In this document: piece by piece, positions 9,302 to 16,775 of the stretch | Layout: each line of letters opens with the position of its first letter | How positions within the stretch are numbered: the first letter of the stretch is position 1 | Source of the DNA: CBDDRG01 sp051306415 | GTDB lineage: Bacteria; Pseudomonadota; Gammaproteobacteria; Pseudomonadales; Porticoccaceae | Length of the DNA: 24,753 nucleotides | NCBI GenBank assembly: GCA_051306415.1 | Contig: JBPPNE010000161.1 | Location: 1-24,753 of the forward strand | Direction: 5' to 3' | Position numbers and translations under genes: made by a program | Notes under the pieces: generated by a model | What the model saw: the letters and a program-made list of their open reading frames with translations, nothing else | Databases searched by the model: none | Told to the model about the DNA's origin: nothing

Positions 9302-10645
9302 TTATGCGATCAGCTCGCCGCGCAGGGAGTTGGGCAGCACTTGGGTGATGGCCACGTTGGTAAACTGACCGATCAGGCTGAGGTCAGTACAGGCGAAATT
9401 GACCACCCGGTTGTTTTCGGTGCGGCCCTGGAGCTGGTCGGCCGCCTTGCGTGACACTCCGGTCACCAGCACCGGTTCGCGCTTGCCTACCATCCGGCGG
9501 CTGATGGCCATGGCCTGCTGGGTAATGCGGGCCTGGAGAATATGCAGGCGTTCCTTCTTGACGTTTGCGGGGGTATGGTCGGCTAAATCAGCCGCTGGGG
9601 TGCCGGGTCTACGGCTGTAGATGAAGCTGAAGGAGGTATCAAAACCTACGGTCTCGATCAGACTCATGGTCGCCGCGAAGTCGGCGTCGGTTTCTCCGGG
9701 AAAGCCGATGATAAAATCCGAGGAGATGCTGATGTCCGGGCGCAGCGCACGGAGTTTGCGGATTTTTGACTTGTACTCCAGTGTCGTGTGCCCGCGTTTC
9801 ATCGCCGCCAGGATGCGGTCGGAACCGCTTTGCACGGGCAGGTGGAGGTGGTTGACCAGCTTGGGCACTTCGGCGTACACCGCGATCAACGCATCGGAGA
9901 ACTCTATCGGGTGGGACGTGGTGTAGCGGATCCTGCCGATACCGTCGATGCGGGCGACATAGGTAATCAGCTCAGCCAGGTCACAGAGCACGCCGTTGGG
10001 CATCCGCCCGCGAAAAGCGTTGACGTTCTGGCCGAGCAGGTTGACTTCGCGCACGCCCTGTGGGGTCAGTTCGGCGATCTCCGCGAGCACGGCGGCGACC
10101 GGACGGCTGATTTCCTCGCCTCGGGTGTAGGGCACGACACAGAAGGTGCAGTATTTTGAGCAGCCTTCCATGATTGACACAAAGGCGGTCGGGCCTTCCG
10201 CTTCTGGCCGGGGGAGGTTGTCGAATTTTTCGATTTCCGGAAAGCTCACATCGACGATCACCACGTCATCGCCCCGGCGACGGGAGTCGATCATTTCCGG
10301 TAGGCGGTGCAAGGTCTGGGGGCCAAATACCAGATCCACATAGGGCGCCCGCTTGGCGATAGCGGCGCCCTCCTGACTTGCGACGCAACCACCCACGCCG
10401 ATGATGAGATCGGGGTTCCTGTCTTTAAGACGTTTCCAGCGACCGAGTTGGTGGAAGACTTTTTCCTGAGCTTTTTCGCGGATCGCACAGGTATTGAGCA
10501 GGAGGACGTCGGCTTCCGCCGGGTCGTCGGTGGGAACCAGCTGGTGGCTATCGCCAAGCAGATCCCGCATACGCGCGGAATCGTACTCGTTCATCTGGCA
10601 GCCGTAGGTCGCGACATGCAGTCTTTTGACCCGGGTGTTATCCAT
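9302..10645 (-). CDS. miaB: tRNA-2-methylthio-N6-dimethylallyladenosine synthase MiaB
   Basis: MiaB is a radical-SAM methylthiotransferase that converts i6A37 to ms2i6A37 in tRNAs reading UNN codons. The 447-residue product has the UPF0004 domain with auxiliary-cluster cysteines C16 (YGCQMNEYDS), C53 (NTCAIRE) and C87 (VGGCVA). The radical-SAM cluster CSKYCTFC has C162, C166 and C169. The C-terminal part contains the TRAM region (KREPVLVTGVS... GRTENNRVVNF). The start at 10645 is an ATG giving MDNTRVKRLHVATYGCQ. It is the first gene of the minus-strand core block and diverges from the DUF1820 gene. Confidence 0.96.
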   Translation of the reverse strand: MDNTRVKRLHVATYGCQMNEYDSARMRDLLGDSHQLVPTDDPAEADVLLLNTCAIREKAQEKVFHQLGRWKRLKDRNPDLIIGVGGCVASQEGAAIAKRAPYVDLVFGPQTLHRLPEMIDSRRRGDDVVIVDVSFPEIEKFDNLPRPEAEGPTAFVSIMEGCSKYCTFCVVPYTRGEEISRPVAAVLAEIAELTPQGVREVNLLGQNVNAFRGRMPNGVLCDLAELITYVARIDGIGRIRYTTSHPIEFSDALIAVYAEVPKLVNHLHLPVQSGSDRILAAMKRGHTTLEYKSKIRKLRALRPDISISSDFIIGFPGETDADFAATMSLIETVGFDTSFSFIYSRRPGTPAADLADHTPANVKKERLHILQARITQQAMAISRRMVGKREPVLVTGVSRKAADQLQGRTENNRVVNFACTDLSLIGQFTNVAITQVLPNSLRGELIA

Positions 10646-10743
10646 GGCGATGGGTGCTGGGGTGGTGTCGGGGCGCCAGTATAACCCTCGCGCCGAACCA
10701 AACCCACCCCGGCCGCAGGGCGCTGGGGGTTTGGTGGCGGAGT

Positions 10744-10753
10744 GTGGTATTCT
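10744..10753 (+). promoter_or_regulatory. Candidate extended -10 promoter for the DUF1820 gene
   Basis: The sequence GTGGTATTCT contains TG at 10745-10746, one base, then TATTCT (4 of 6 matches to TATAAT), an extended -10 layout. It is about 40 bases upstream of the ATG at 10794. No convincing -35 box is seen. An inverted repeat (CCAAACCC near 10698 with GGGTTTGG near 10728) lies just upstream in the divergent miaB/DUF1820 gap. This is a pattern match only. Confidence 0.25.
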
Positions 10754-10793
10754 GGGCAGCTATTTTTTTAACTATAGAGCAAAGTCTGTTCCA

Positions 10794-11132
10794 ATGGCCA
10801 GCGAACCGATCTACAAAGTGATTTTCTACAATCAGGGCCAAGTTTACGAACTGTATGCTCGTCAGGTCTATCAGAGTGATTTGATGGGTTTTCTTGAGGT
10901 CGAAGAGTTCGTGTTCGGCGAGCGCACCCAGGTGATTGTGGATCCAGCGGAAGAGCGGTTGAAAAACGAATTCGCCTCGATCAAGCGCAGTTTCCTGCCG
11001 ATGCATACCATCATTCGCATCGACGAAGTTGAGAAGGAAGGCGCTTGCAAGATTACCGAAGTCAAGGGTAGCAATGTGATGCCCTTTCCTTTCGCTCCAT
11101 CCGCGCCGGCCCCCAGGGGGAAATCGGACTAG
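10794..11132 (+). CDS. DUF1820 family protein
   Basis: The 112-residue product (MASEPIYKVIFYNQGQVYEL...) matches my recollection of the DUF1820 family, short cytoplasmic proteins of gammaproteobacteria often encoded next to miaB. Visible blocks are YKVIFYNQGQVYELYARQV, FLEVEEFVFGE and LPMHTIIRIDEVEKEG, followed by a short Pro/Ala-rich tail. No signal peptide or membrane segment is present. Its function is not established; the resemblance of its beta-rich pattern to small regulatory or RNA-binding folds is not strong enough to name one. The frame extends upstream to 10626, but the ATG at 10794 gives the conserved N-terminus. The stop is TAG. Confidence 0.8.
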   Translation: MASEPIYKVIFYNQGQVYELYARQVYQSDLMGFLEVEEFVFGERTQVIVDPAEERLKNEFASIKRSFLPMHTIIRIDEVEKEGACKITEVKGSNVMPFPFAPSAPAPRGKSD

Positions 11133-11199
11133 CTATTGGGGATGTGGGGCTGGCCCGATGAGTTCTTGCCCGATGAACCCGCGCCGTCCCTACGTCTAA

Positions 11200-11519
11200 T
11201 TACGCTGCATTATCTCGCACCGAGAAGGCTTCCTCGGTAGGCGGTAATCGCTCTTCGCGCAATACCCCCGTCAGCCCGGGATGCCGTTGCATGCGGTTTG
11301 CCGCGTGATCGGCCGATTCTCTGGTCGAAAACCCCACCAGACGCACTCGATAACGGAGACGATTTGCCGTGCCGATCGCATTCAGCGCGGACTCACACCC
11401 TGGCCTGATAGGTTCTGGACAAGCCGGCGCGCGATGCCGCATGGCTGCGTCGGCAGCCTCGACGCCTCCCGGAGAATCTCGGGAAGCCGGGCGGCCAGCT
11501 TGGAGTCGGGTTCGACCAT
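11200..11519 (-). pseudogene. Probable frameshifted ORF with SPOR-like C-terminus, downstream of flgM
   Basis: An ATG at 11519, two bases after the flgM stop, opens a frame (MVEPDSKLAARLPEILREAS...) that ends after 45 codons at a TGA at 11382-11384. A second frame, open down to the TAA at 11200, carries RYRVRLVGFSTRESADHAA followed by a region resembling the C-terminal half of a SPOR (peptidoglycan-binding) repeat. Joining the two frames near 11385-11400 would give one roughly 105-residue product. The position is where flgN normally follows flgM, but I do not recognise FlgN in either frame. The SPOR resemblance is by eye. It could instead be two unrelated chance frames. Confidence 0.35.
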
Positions 11520-11521
11520 GA

Positions 11522-11842
11522 TCAGAATAAGTGTTTTTCGAGGTCAAGCAGGCGCCTGGCGATGCGGTCGGCGTCGATTTGGTAGGTGCCGTTTGTCAGC
11601 TTCGTGCGGACGTTCGCTATTCGCTGTGGATCGATGGATTTGGTTTTCTTGGGCGATTTTTTCATTTTCAATGGTCGCTCGGCTGCTTCGTGGGCAGGCA
11701 ATATTTCTGATCTCACGACAACTCTCCGCGCCAGCTGGGTGGGTAGGACGGTGGGAGCGCGCTTTCGTTGCGTTACTTCCGCAACGGGCGGCAGCTGGGA
11801 TCGGGGGCGCTTTATGTCAGTGCTCAGGTTGGGTTCCCACAA
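11522..11842 (-). CDS. flgM: Negative regulator of flagellin synthesis (anti-sigma-28 factor) FlgM
   Basis: The C-terminal 40 residues (SIDPQRIANVRTKLTNGTYQ, then IDADRIARRLLDLEKHLF) match the sigma-28-binding region of FlgM: an Ile-Asp start, a helix, an 'NGxYxID' turn, and the final amphipathic helix. The N-terminal part is basic and Pro-rich, consistent with the disordered half of FlgM. FlgM holds FliA inactive until the hook is complete, then leaves through the export apparatus. There is no ATG: the frame can start at TTG 11842 or 11851, or at a CTG at 11827 that reads like a normal FlgM start (xSTDIKRP) and has GGGA seven bases before it. The ATG may have been lost. The matching sigma-28 promoter lies immediately upstream, and FliA is encoded in this window. 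Confidence 0.75.
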   Translation of the reverse strand: MWEPNLSTDIKRPRSQLPPVAEVTQRKRAPTVLPTQLARRVVVRSEILPAHEAAERPLKMKKSPKKTKSIDPQRIANVRTKLTNGTYQIDADRIARRLLDLEKHLF

Positions 11843-11864
11843 TTTGCCAATGGTTCAGTGACTC

Positions 11865-11891
11865 TTATCGGTAGGTGCACATTAAATTGTA
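11865..11891 (-). promoter_or_regulatory. Sigma-28 (FliA) promoter of flgM
   Basis: On the minus strand the sequence TACA (11888-11891), 15 bases, then ACCGATAA (11865-11872) matches the flagellar sigma-28 consensus TAAA-N15-GCCGATAA with one mismatch in each box and exact spacing. It points at flgM, with the transcription start expected near 11858. That would leave a very short leader and favour the 11842 or 11827 start. FliA-driven flgM transcription is well known in enterics. Confidence 0.6.
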
Positions 11892-11988
11892 GGAGATTCT
11901 GCCAGAAAAGTGCTCATTACATGCCTGCATATCCAGTTCTGTCGGGGAGCGCTTCGCCGGCTCTGGTCATCGATATCCGCGCTCCGCG

Positions 11989-12176
11989 CTAGGAGCCTGT
12001 CGGACTTAAGACTGTCCTACTGCGGAAAAGCCGAATTTGGTTATATTTTGTGCAAATTCTTGTTGAATAGCCCCACTATTCGCCGCAAATTTGCACAAAA
12101 TCTACCTCAAATCGGACTTTCCCTCGCTACGGACGCTTAAGTCCGACAGGCTCCTATAAGTCCGACAGGCTCCTAG
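11989..12176. repeat. Palindromic MITE-like element, copy 1, CTAG-bounded
   Basis: This is a long imperfect palindrome flanked by CTAG on both sides (11989-11992 and 12173-12176). The outer arms GGAGCCTGTCGGACTTAAG and its exact reverse complement pair over 19 bases. Inner arms include ATTTTGTGCAAATT with AATTTGCACAAAAT, and the centre folds as GAATAG-CCCCA-CTATTC. The right end carries an extra copy of its last 19 bases. There is no transposase. A second copy at 17997-18165 differs at about four positions. Size, terminal inverted repeats and a 4-bp flank fit a non-autonomous transposable element; a REP/BIME-like or other structured repeat is the alternative. A short frame running through it is shared by both copies and is not a gene. 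Confidence 0.85.
12138..12175. repeat. 19-bp direct duplication at right end of palindromic element copy 1
   Basis: The unit TAAGTCCGACAGGCTCCTA occurs twice head to tail (12138-12156 and 12157-12175) with no differences. It corresponds to the right terminal inverted repeat of the palindromic element. The other copy (17997-18165) has only one unit. Confidence 0.9.
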
Positions 12177-12581
12177 AAGGAGGCTATTAACTGCGGCGAA
12201 TGATCTTTTCCACCCGGCTCGCGGTAATAACGTTGCTTGCGGTGTGGGGGGTGGGCGATCAGCTTGCCGAGGACCGAGGCGCGGTCGCTCGGCGCGTCTT
12301 TCGGCTATCGATTTGACGGGTTGCCGGGAGCGCTCGCGTCAATTGCTTGACAGTCCTGGTGGGTCTCCACAGAATGCGGATCGATGCGTGAGCATAAGGC
12401 GCTTGTTGCCCGCAGGCTCAAAGACCAAGGATTCCAGACGGTTGATTGGCCCGTAGCGGAATCGGCGCGGAATGGCCAACAATAACGCGACCTAAACGGT
12501 AGCCAGCGCCCGCTGTATTAGCGACGGTTTATTGATTAGGTATTCAGCGCAACCGCAGGTTTTGGCCTAGGAATTTCATCA
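12177..12581. other. 405-base gap between the palindromic element and fleQ; no convincing gene
   Basis: I see no supported gene here. A strong Shine-Dalgarno-like AAGGAGG occurs at 12177-12183. A short frame from an ATG at 12200 to a TGA at 12314-12316 begins MIFSTRLAVITLLAVWG, which resembles a signal peptide but ends after 38 codons. A later fragment near 12385-12485 reads MREHKALVARRLKDQGFQ in another frame. Together these may be remains of an exported flagellar protein such as FlgA, which often neighbours flgM, but the match is too weak to name it. AGGA at 12568-12571 is the fleQ ribosome binding site. Confidence 0.3.
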
Positions 12582-14030
12582 ATGTCGGTTCACGATGCCC
12601 CCATTCTGATCATTGATGATGACAGCTCCACCATCAAAGATTTGCAGACGGTGGTTGAATTTCTTGGCTATTCAATTATTTCCTGTGTTTACCCCGATCA
12701 ATGGCTGGCGGCAATGAATCCCGCCGACACGCCGTTAGCCGTGGTTTGCGGTGGGGATCGTGGTCGCTGGTCCGCCGCCATGGATTCCGTCCGCGAGTTT
12801 GACGCCCGCTTGCCGATTATCCTGTTACGCAAACCCGGTGGTTCGGATCCCGTCGCGCTGCGTTTCGAGCAGCAGGTTCTCGGTGTTCTCGACTACCCGT
12901 TGCGCCACGCCGCGCTCACCAACCTGCTGGCGCAGGCGAAGGCGGCGTATGCGGTGCGTGCCCGCCGCAACCCCATGGGCGCGGATCTGAGTTACGGGCT
13001 GGTCGGGCAGAGCCGCCGCATCACCTGGGTTCGCCAGCTGATCTCGCAGGTGTGTGGCAGCGACGCCACCGTGTTGTTGCTCGGCGATTCTGGCACCGGC
13101 AAGGAAGTGGTCGCGCGCAATGTCCACTACAATTCGCCGCGCCGCGACAAGCCTTTTGTGCCGGTGAACTGCGGCGCCATTCCCTCCGAGTTGCTGGAAT
13201 CCGAGTTGTTCGGGCACGAAAAGGGCGCCTTTACTGGCGCCATTTCGACGCGCCAGGGTCGCTTCGAAATGGCGGAAGGCGGCACTCTCTTTCTCGATGA
13301 GATCGGCGACATGTCCCTCGACATGCAAGTCAAGTTGTTGCGAGTACTGCAGGAGCGCAGTTTCGAGCGGGTCGGCAGCAACAAGACCATCACCACCGAT
13401 GTGCGCATCCTCGCGGCGACCCACCGCAATCTGGACTTGTGGGTCGAGCAGGGGCGGTTTCGCCTTGATCTGTTCTACCGGCTCAATGTATTTCCGATCG
13501 AATTGCCATCATTGCGGGATCGCCATGAGGATATCCCGGCGCTGGTTAGCCAGTTTGTTGAACGCCTGGAGAAGGAGATGCGTGGCTCGGTGGCTTTTAG
13601 TACCTGTGCGCTGGCGGCGCTGGCCAAGTATCCCTGGCCTGGCAATGTCCGCGAACTGGCCAATCTGGTTGAGCGGCTGGCCATTTTATTTCCCGGCAAG
13701 ACAGTTTGCTGGCAGGATTTGCCGGAAAAATACCGCAGTAACGGCGATTGGGTCGCCGAGTTGATCGATGCGGACGCCGAGGTGAGCGTCGCGCGGGGCG
13801 CAGATAACGCCATGTTGCTGCGGGGGGTTGCCCAGCCGCTGCCCCGTGATGGCCTGGATCTGCGCGCCTATTTGGAAAATCTCGAAGCGGATCTGATCCG
13901 TGAGGCGCTGAACAACAGCGATTGGGTCGTCGCCAGGGCCGCCAAGTTGCTTAAGCTTCAGCGCACGACGCTGGTGGAAAAGATGCGGAAATTTGACATC
14001 AGCCGCGCCGCAACCACGTCGGAAATTTGA
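12582..14030 (+). CDS. fleQ: Sigma-54-dependent flagellar master regulator FleQ
   Basis: The 482-residue protein has the FleQ architecture: an N-terminal atypical receiver domain (1-125), a central AAA+ sigma-54 interaction domain (about 140-375) and a C-terminal Fis-type helix-turn-helix (about 435-475, LIREALNNSDWVVARAAKLL). Walker A is GDSGTGKE at 168-175, the sigma-54-contact loop GAFTGA at 215-220 and Walker B GTLFLDE at 234-240, so the ATPase should work. FleQ activates flagellar class II genes and, in Pseudomonas, switches exopolysaccharide genes in response to cyclic-di-GMP, with FleN as antagonist. AGGA at 12568-12571 supports the ATG. Here fleQ sits directly before flhG, whereas in Pseudomonas the two genes are far apart. 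No lesion is seen. Confidence 0.93.
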   Translation: MSVHDAPILIIDDDSSTIKDLQTVVEFLGYSIISCVYPDQWLAAMNPADTPLAVVCGGDRGRWSAAMDSVREFDARLPIILLRKPGGSDPVALRFEQQVLGVLDYPLRHAALTNLLAQAKAAYAVRARRNPMGADLSYGLVGQSRRITWVRQLISQVCGSDATVLLLGDSGTGKEVVARNVHYNSPRRDKPFVPVNCGAIPSELLESELFGHEKGAFTGAISTRQGRFEMAEGGTLFLDEIGDMSLDMQVKLLRVLQERSFERVGSNKTITTDVRILAATHRNLDLWVEQGRFRLDLFYRLNVFPIELPSLRDRHEDIPALVSQFVERLEKEMRGSVAFSTCALAALAKYPWPGNVRELANLVERLAILFPGKTVCWQDLPEKYRSNGDWVAELIDADAEVSVARGADNAMLLRGVAQPLPRDGLDLRAYLENLEADLIREALNNSDWVVARAAKLLKLQRTTLVEKMRKFDISRAATTSEI

Positions 14031-14084
14031 CGACCGCGCTGACGCCATCTCATCAATCGGTTGAAATCAAAGACTTTTCGCTAG

Positions 14085-14100
14085 CGGCATAGTTCTTGCT
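14085..14100 (+). promoter_or_regulatory. Candidate sigma-54 promoter before flhG-fliA
   Basis: The sequence CGGCATAGTTCTTGCT has the invariant GG (14086-14087) and GC (14098-14099) separated by exactly ten bases. It matches TGGCAC-N5-TTGC(A/T) with two mismatches, both in the upstream box. It lies 118 bases before the flhG ATG and 55 bases after the fleQ stop. FleQ is a sigma-54 activator, so control of flhG and fliA by the adjacent fleQ product is a reasonable inference. Confidence 0.45.
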
Positions 14101-14216
14101 TTTTGTCGAACAAGGTCCGCCAGACGCGGATGTGGACGATACAGCGCGCAGTCTGATGGAACCGTTTGGTTGGGATCAAACCCGGCCCGCACCCCTAATC
14201 GGAGCCGGGAGCAGCA

Positions 14217-15083
14217 ATGGTTAATCAAGCAGAGGTAGCAGTGCCGCAGGGGGCGAGGACTTCGGCGAGAGTGATTGCCGTGGCTAGTGGCAAGGGCGGC
14301 GTCGGCAAGACCAATATCTCAATCAATCTCGCGGTGGCGCTTGCCGCTGAGGGCAAAAAAGTTTTGCTGTTGGACGCTGACCTCGGGCTCGCCAATGTCG
14401 ATATCCTGCTCGGTCTACACCCGCGCTACGATTTGCGTCATGTCATTTCGGGCGAGCGCAGCATCGAGGAGATTATCATTGAGGGTCCGCTGGGGATCCG
14501 CATCATTCCGGCGTCCTCCGGGGTTGCGCGGATGGCGGAGCTGACGAGCGCCGAGCACGGCGGTCTGATCCGCGCCTTTAGCCAATTGAGTTTTCCCGTC
14601 GATGTGCTGATTGTGGACACCGCTGCGGGCATTGCGGATAGCGTGATGAGTTTCGCCAGCGCCGCGCAAGACGTCGTCGTGGTCGCTTGCGACGAACCTT
14701 CATCAATCACCAACGCCTACGCGCTGATCAAGGTGCTCAGCCGCGATCACGGCATCACGCGGATTCACATTCTCGCCAACATGGTGCGTGACAACGCCGA
14801 GGGCGAAAAGCTGTTCGCGAAAATTTCACGCGTCGCCGAACAGTTTCTCGCGGCCAGTGTCCAGTATTTGGGTGCGGTTCCCCACGATGATTATCTGCGC
14901 AAGGCAGTGCAGCGTCAGGCCGCAGTGGTGGAAGCCTATCCACGCAGCAAATCGGCACTCGCGATCAAGATGCTGGCCAAGCGAGTAGACAAGTGGTCGA
15001 CGCCCGCCAGCGCGAGTGGCCGCCTCGAATTTTTTGTCGAGCGTCTGATCGAAAACGAAACGGCCAATGAGGCGAACCGGTAA
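14217..15083 (+). CDS. flhG: MinD/ParA-type flagellar number regulator FlhG (FleN)
   Basis: The 288-residue protein is a deviant-Walker ATPase of the MinD family: SGKGGVGKTN at about 24-33, then VLLLDADLGLANVDILLGL at about 48-66, and IVDTAAGIADSV for the second nucleotide-binding strand. The LANVD segment and overall length identify FlhG/FleN rather than MinD or ParA. FlhG limits the number of polar flagella by restraining FleQ and by stimulating the FlhF GTPase. The N-terminal NQAEVAV is only a loose match to the DQAxxLR motif that activates FlhF. flhF, normally the immediate upstream neighbour, is missing. GGGAG just before the ATG is the ribosome binding site; the TAA stop overlaps the fliA ATG by one base (TAATG). 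Confidence 0.93.
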   Translation: MVNQAEVAVPQGARTSARVIAVASGKGGVGKTNISINLAVALAAEGKKVLLLDADLGLANVDILLGLHPRYDLRHVISGERSIEEIIIEGPLGIRIIPASSGVARMAELTSAEHGGLIRAFSQLSFPVDVLIVDTAAGIADSVMSFASAAQDVVVVACDEPSSITNAYALIKVLSRDHGITRIHILANMVRDNAEGEKLFAKISRVAEQFLAASVQYLGAVPHDDYLRKAVQRQAAVVEAYPRSKSALAIKMLAKRVDKWSTPASASGRLEFFVERLIENETANEANR

Positions 15084-15787
15084 TGAACGGCGCTGCTGTC
15101 TATGCCCGCAATCGGGCACGGCAAAAGGATGAGCTGGCCAGCGAGCATCTACTCCTGGTCAAACGGATCGCCTACCACATGGTCGCGCGATTGCCCGCTT
15201 CGGTGGATGCCGACGATTTGATTCAAGTCGGCCTGATTGGCCTGCTCGAGGCGACCCGAGGCTTTCAGGAGGGGCATGGCGCGAGCTTTGAAACCTATGC
15301 TGGCATCCGCATTCGGGGCGCGATGATTGACGAGTTGCGCCGCCAGGAGTGGGTTCCACGCTCGGTGCAGCGCAAAGCCCGCGAGCTCGCGAAGGGTGTC
15401 CGCGCGGTCGAGAATCGCAAGCAGGGGCCGGCTACCGCGCGCGAAGTGGCCGAGCATCTGGGTTTGAGTCTGGACGACTACTACGATGCAACCCGCAATG
15501 CGGCCGCCTGCCGGGTGGTGAGTATCGACGACGACGATATTCCTGACGTCGGTGGCGACGGCGGGCCACAGGACGAACTGCAGAACGATGCGTTTCGCCA
15601 GCTGCTGGCGGGAAAAATTGATCACCTGCCAGAGCGGGAAAAGCTGGTGATGGCGCTTTACTACGACGAGGAATTGAACTTGCGGGAGATTGGTGAAGTG
15701 CTCGGCGTCGGCGAATCCCGCGTCTGTCAGATTCACGGCCAGGCGCTCACCCGGTTGCGGGCCTGGATGAAGGACTGGATCGAGTAG
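15083..15787 (+). CDS. fliA: RNA polymerase sigma factor for flagellar operon (sigma-28)
   Basis: The 234-residue product is FliA. Region 2 reads LVKRIAYHMVARLPASVDAD then DLIQVGLIGLLEATRGF and FETYAGIRIRGAMIDELRRQ; region 3 follows with RSVQRKARELAKGVRAVE; and the region 4 helix-turn-helix is NLREIGEVLGVGESRVCQIH. FliA directs late flagellar genes (filament, stators, chemotaxis) and is held by FlgM, whose gene and probable FliA promoter lie about 3.2 kb away on the opposite strand. It is translationally coupled to flhG. Downstream cheY/cheZ/cheA/cheB genes, usual in Pseudomonas-type clusters, are absent. The frame is intact and ends with TAG. Confidence 0.94.
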   Translation: MNGAAVYARNRARQKDELASEHLLLVKRIAYHMVARLPASVDADDLIQVGLIGLLEATRGFQEGHGASFETYAGIRIRGAMIDELRRQEWVPRSVQRKARELAKGVRAVENRKQGPATAREVAEHLGLSLDDYYDATRNAAACRVVSIDDDDIPDVGGDGGPQDELQNDAFRQLLAGKIDHLPEREKLVMALYYDEELNLREIGEVLGVGESRVCQIHGQALTRLRAWMKDWIE

Positions 15788-15998
15788 AACCAGAGTTCAT
15801 TGACTATGGTGGGGATTTTCTGGGTGAGCCCGTGCGCGCTGGTTTCACTGCGACGCGGGTGCGCCAGAATTTGTCCAGCGCAGTCCCCGCGAGCTGGCAG
15901 CGTTAATGGCGAGTTGTCGTGAGCGAGCGAGCAGGCAATGACGGATGCAATAGCGTCCCTATCGGCGGCAATCTAGCGGCGAAAAAGAACGGGGTGTT

Positions 15999-16738
15999 AT
16001 GGATATTCTGACCCTGATTGGGATCGCAATTTCCGTCGGGGCGATCCTCGGCGGCAACGCGCTCGAAGGCGGACATATCGGGTCACTGCTCCAGTTGACG
16101 GCGTTCATCATCGTCATGGGCGGCACCGTCGGCGCGGTGCTGGTGCAGACGCAAATGGCAGTATTTCTGCATGCACTCAAACTTGCCGTCTGGGTGTTCA
16201 AGCCGCCACCGCTGGAAATCAAGGCGGCACTCGACAAAATTCTGCAGTGGAGCCAATGGCGCGCAAGGAAGGCTTGCTGGGCTTGCAGGACGCCGCCGAG
16301 AGTGAGCTCGATGCCTTCGCGAAAAAGGCCCTCTAGTTATTAGTGGATGGTCGCGAGCCGGAGGCGATCCGCCGTGTTCTTGAAGTGGATTTGTCGAGCC
16401 AGGAGGCCCACGACACCCACGCGGCCAAGGTGTTCGACGGGCTCGGTGGCTATTCGCCGACAATCGGCATCATTGGCGCGGTGATGGGATTGATTCACGT
16501 GATGAACAATCTCGCCGATCCCTCCTCTCTCGGTCCCGGTATCGCTGTGGCTTTTGTCGCGACCATCTATGGCGTGAGTCTTGCCAACCTGTTTTTCCTG
16601 GCGATGGGCAACAAACTCAAAACCATCATCGGCCAGCAGAGCCACTTTCGGGATATGGTCATCGACGGCATCGTTCCCATTGCAGAGGGCGAAAACCCGC
16701 GGAATATTGAGACCAAGTTAGAGGGTTATCTGAAATGA
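15999..16738 (+). pseudogene. motC: Flagellar stator protein MotC (MotA-like), frameshift plus amber codon
   Basis: Conserved MotA/MotC sequence is spread over two frames. The first starts at ATG 15999 (MDILTLIGIAISVGAILGG) and is correct up to ILQWSQ near 16254. There, loss of one A in CAA(A)TG shifts the frame: the family sequence continues as MARKEGLLGLQDAAESELDA from 16256. Further on, at 16334-16336, the codon expected to be CAG (Gln, in KKAL-x-LLVDGREPE) is TAG. The rest (FDGLGGYSPTIGIIGAVMGL, then VAFVATIYGVSLANLFFLAM) is intact to the TGA at 16738. Restored, the protein would be about 246 residues with four membrane helices, pairing with MotD to form a proton-driven stator. Two independent lesions argue against function unless both are sequencing errors. 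Confidence 0.85.
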
Positions 16739-16775
16739 AGCGCGCGCACACCCAGCGCGATTCAGGGCACCGGTA

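Noticed and set aside
11893..11988. Third copy of the second palindromic family left of copy 1 (shared CTGCCAGAAAA)
   Set aside because: Only about 11 bases match and the TIR is absent; a local GGAGCG/CGCTCC inverted repeat is present, but that is not enough to call an element.
11910..12140. Short plus-strand frame sharing its C-terminal half with a frame at 17894-18148
   Set aside because: The shared part is simply translation of the palindromic repeat, so the similarity comes from the repeat and not from a gene family.
15930..15975. Minus-strand sigma-28-like box (GCCGATAG) upstream of motC
   Set aside because: The -10 box is close to consensus, but it points away from motC toward the 3' end of fliA and no TAAA-like -35 box is present at 15 bases.
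15788..15998. Possible cheB or other chemotaxis gene remnant between fliA and motC
   Set aside because: A frame reading DFLGEPVRAGFTATRVRQNL exists, but I could not match it to CheB, CheY or CheZ, so no remnant is claimed.
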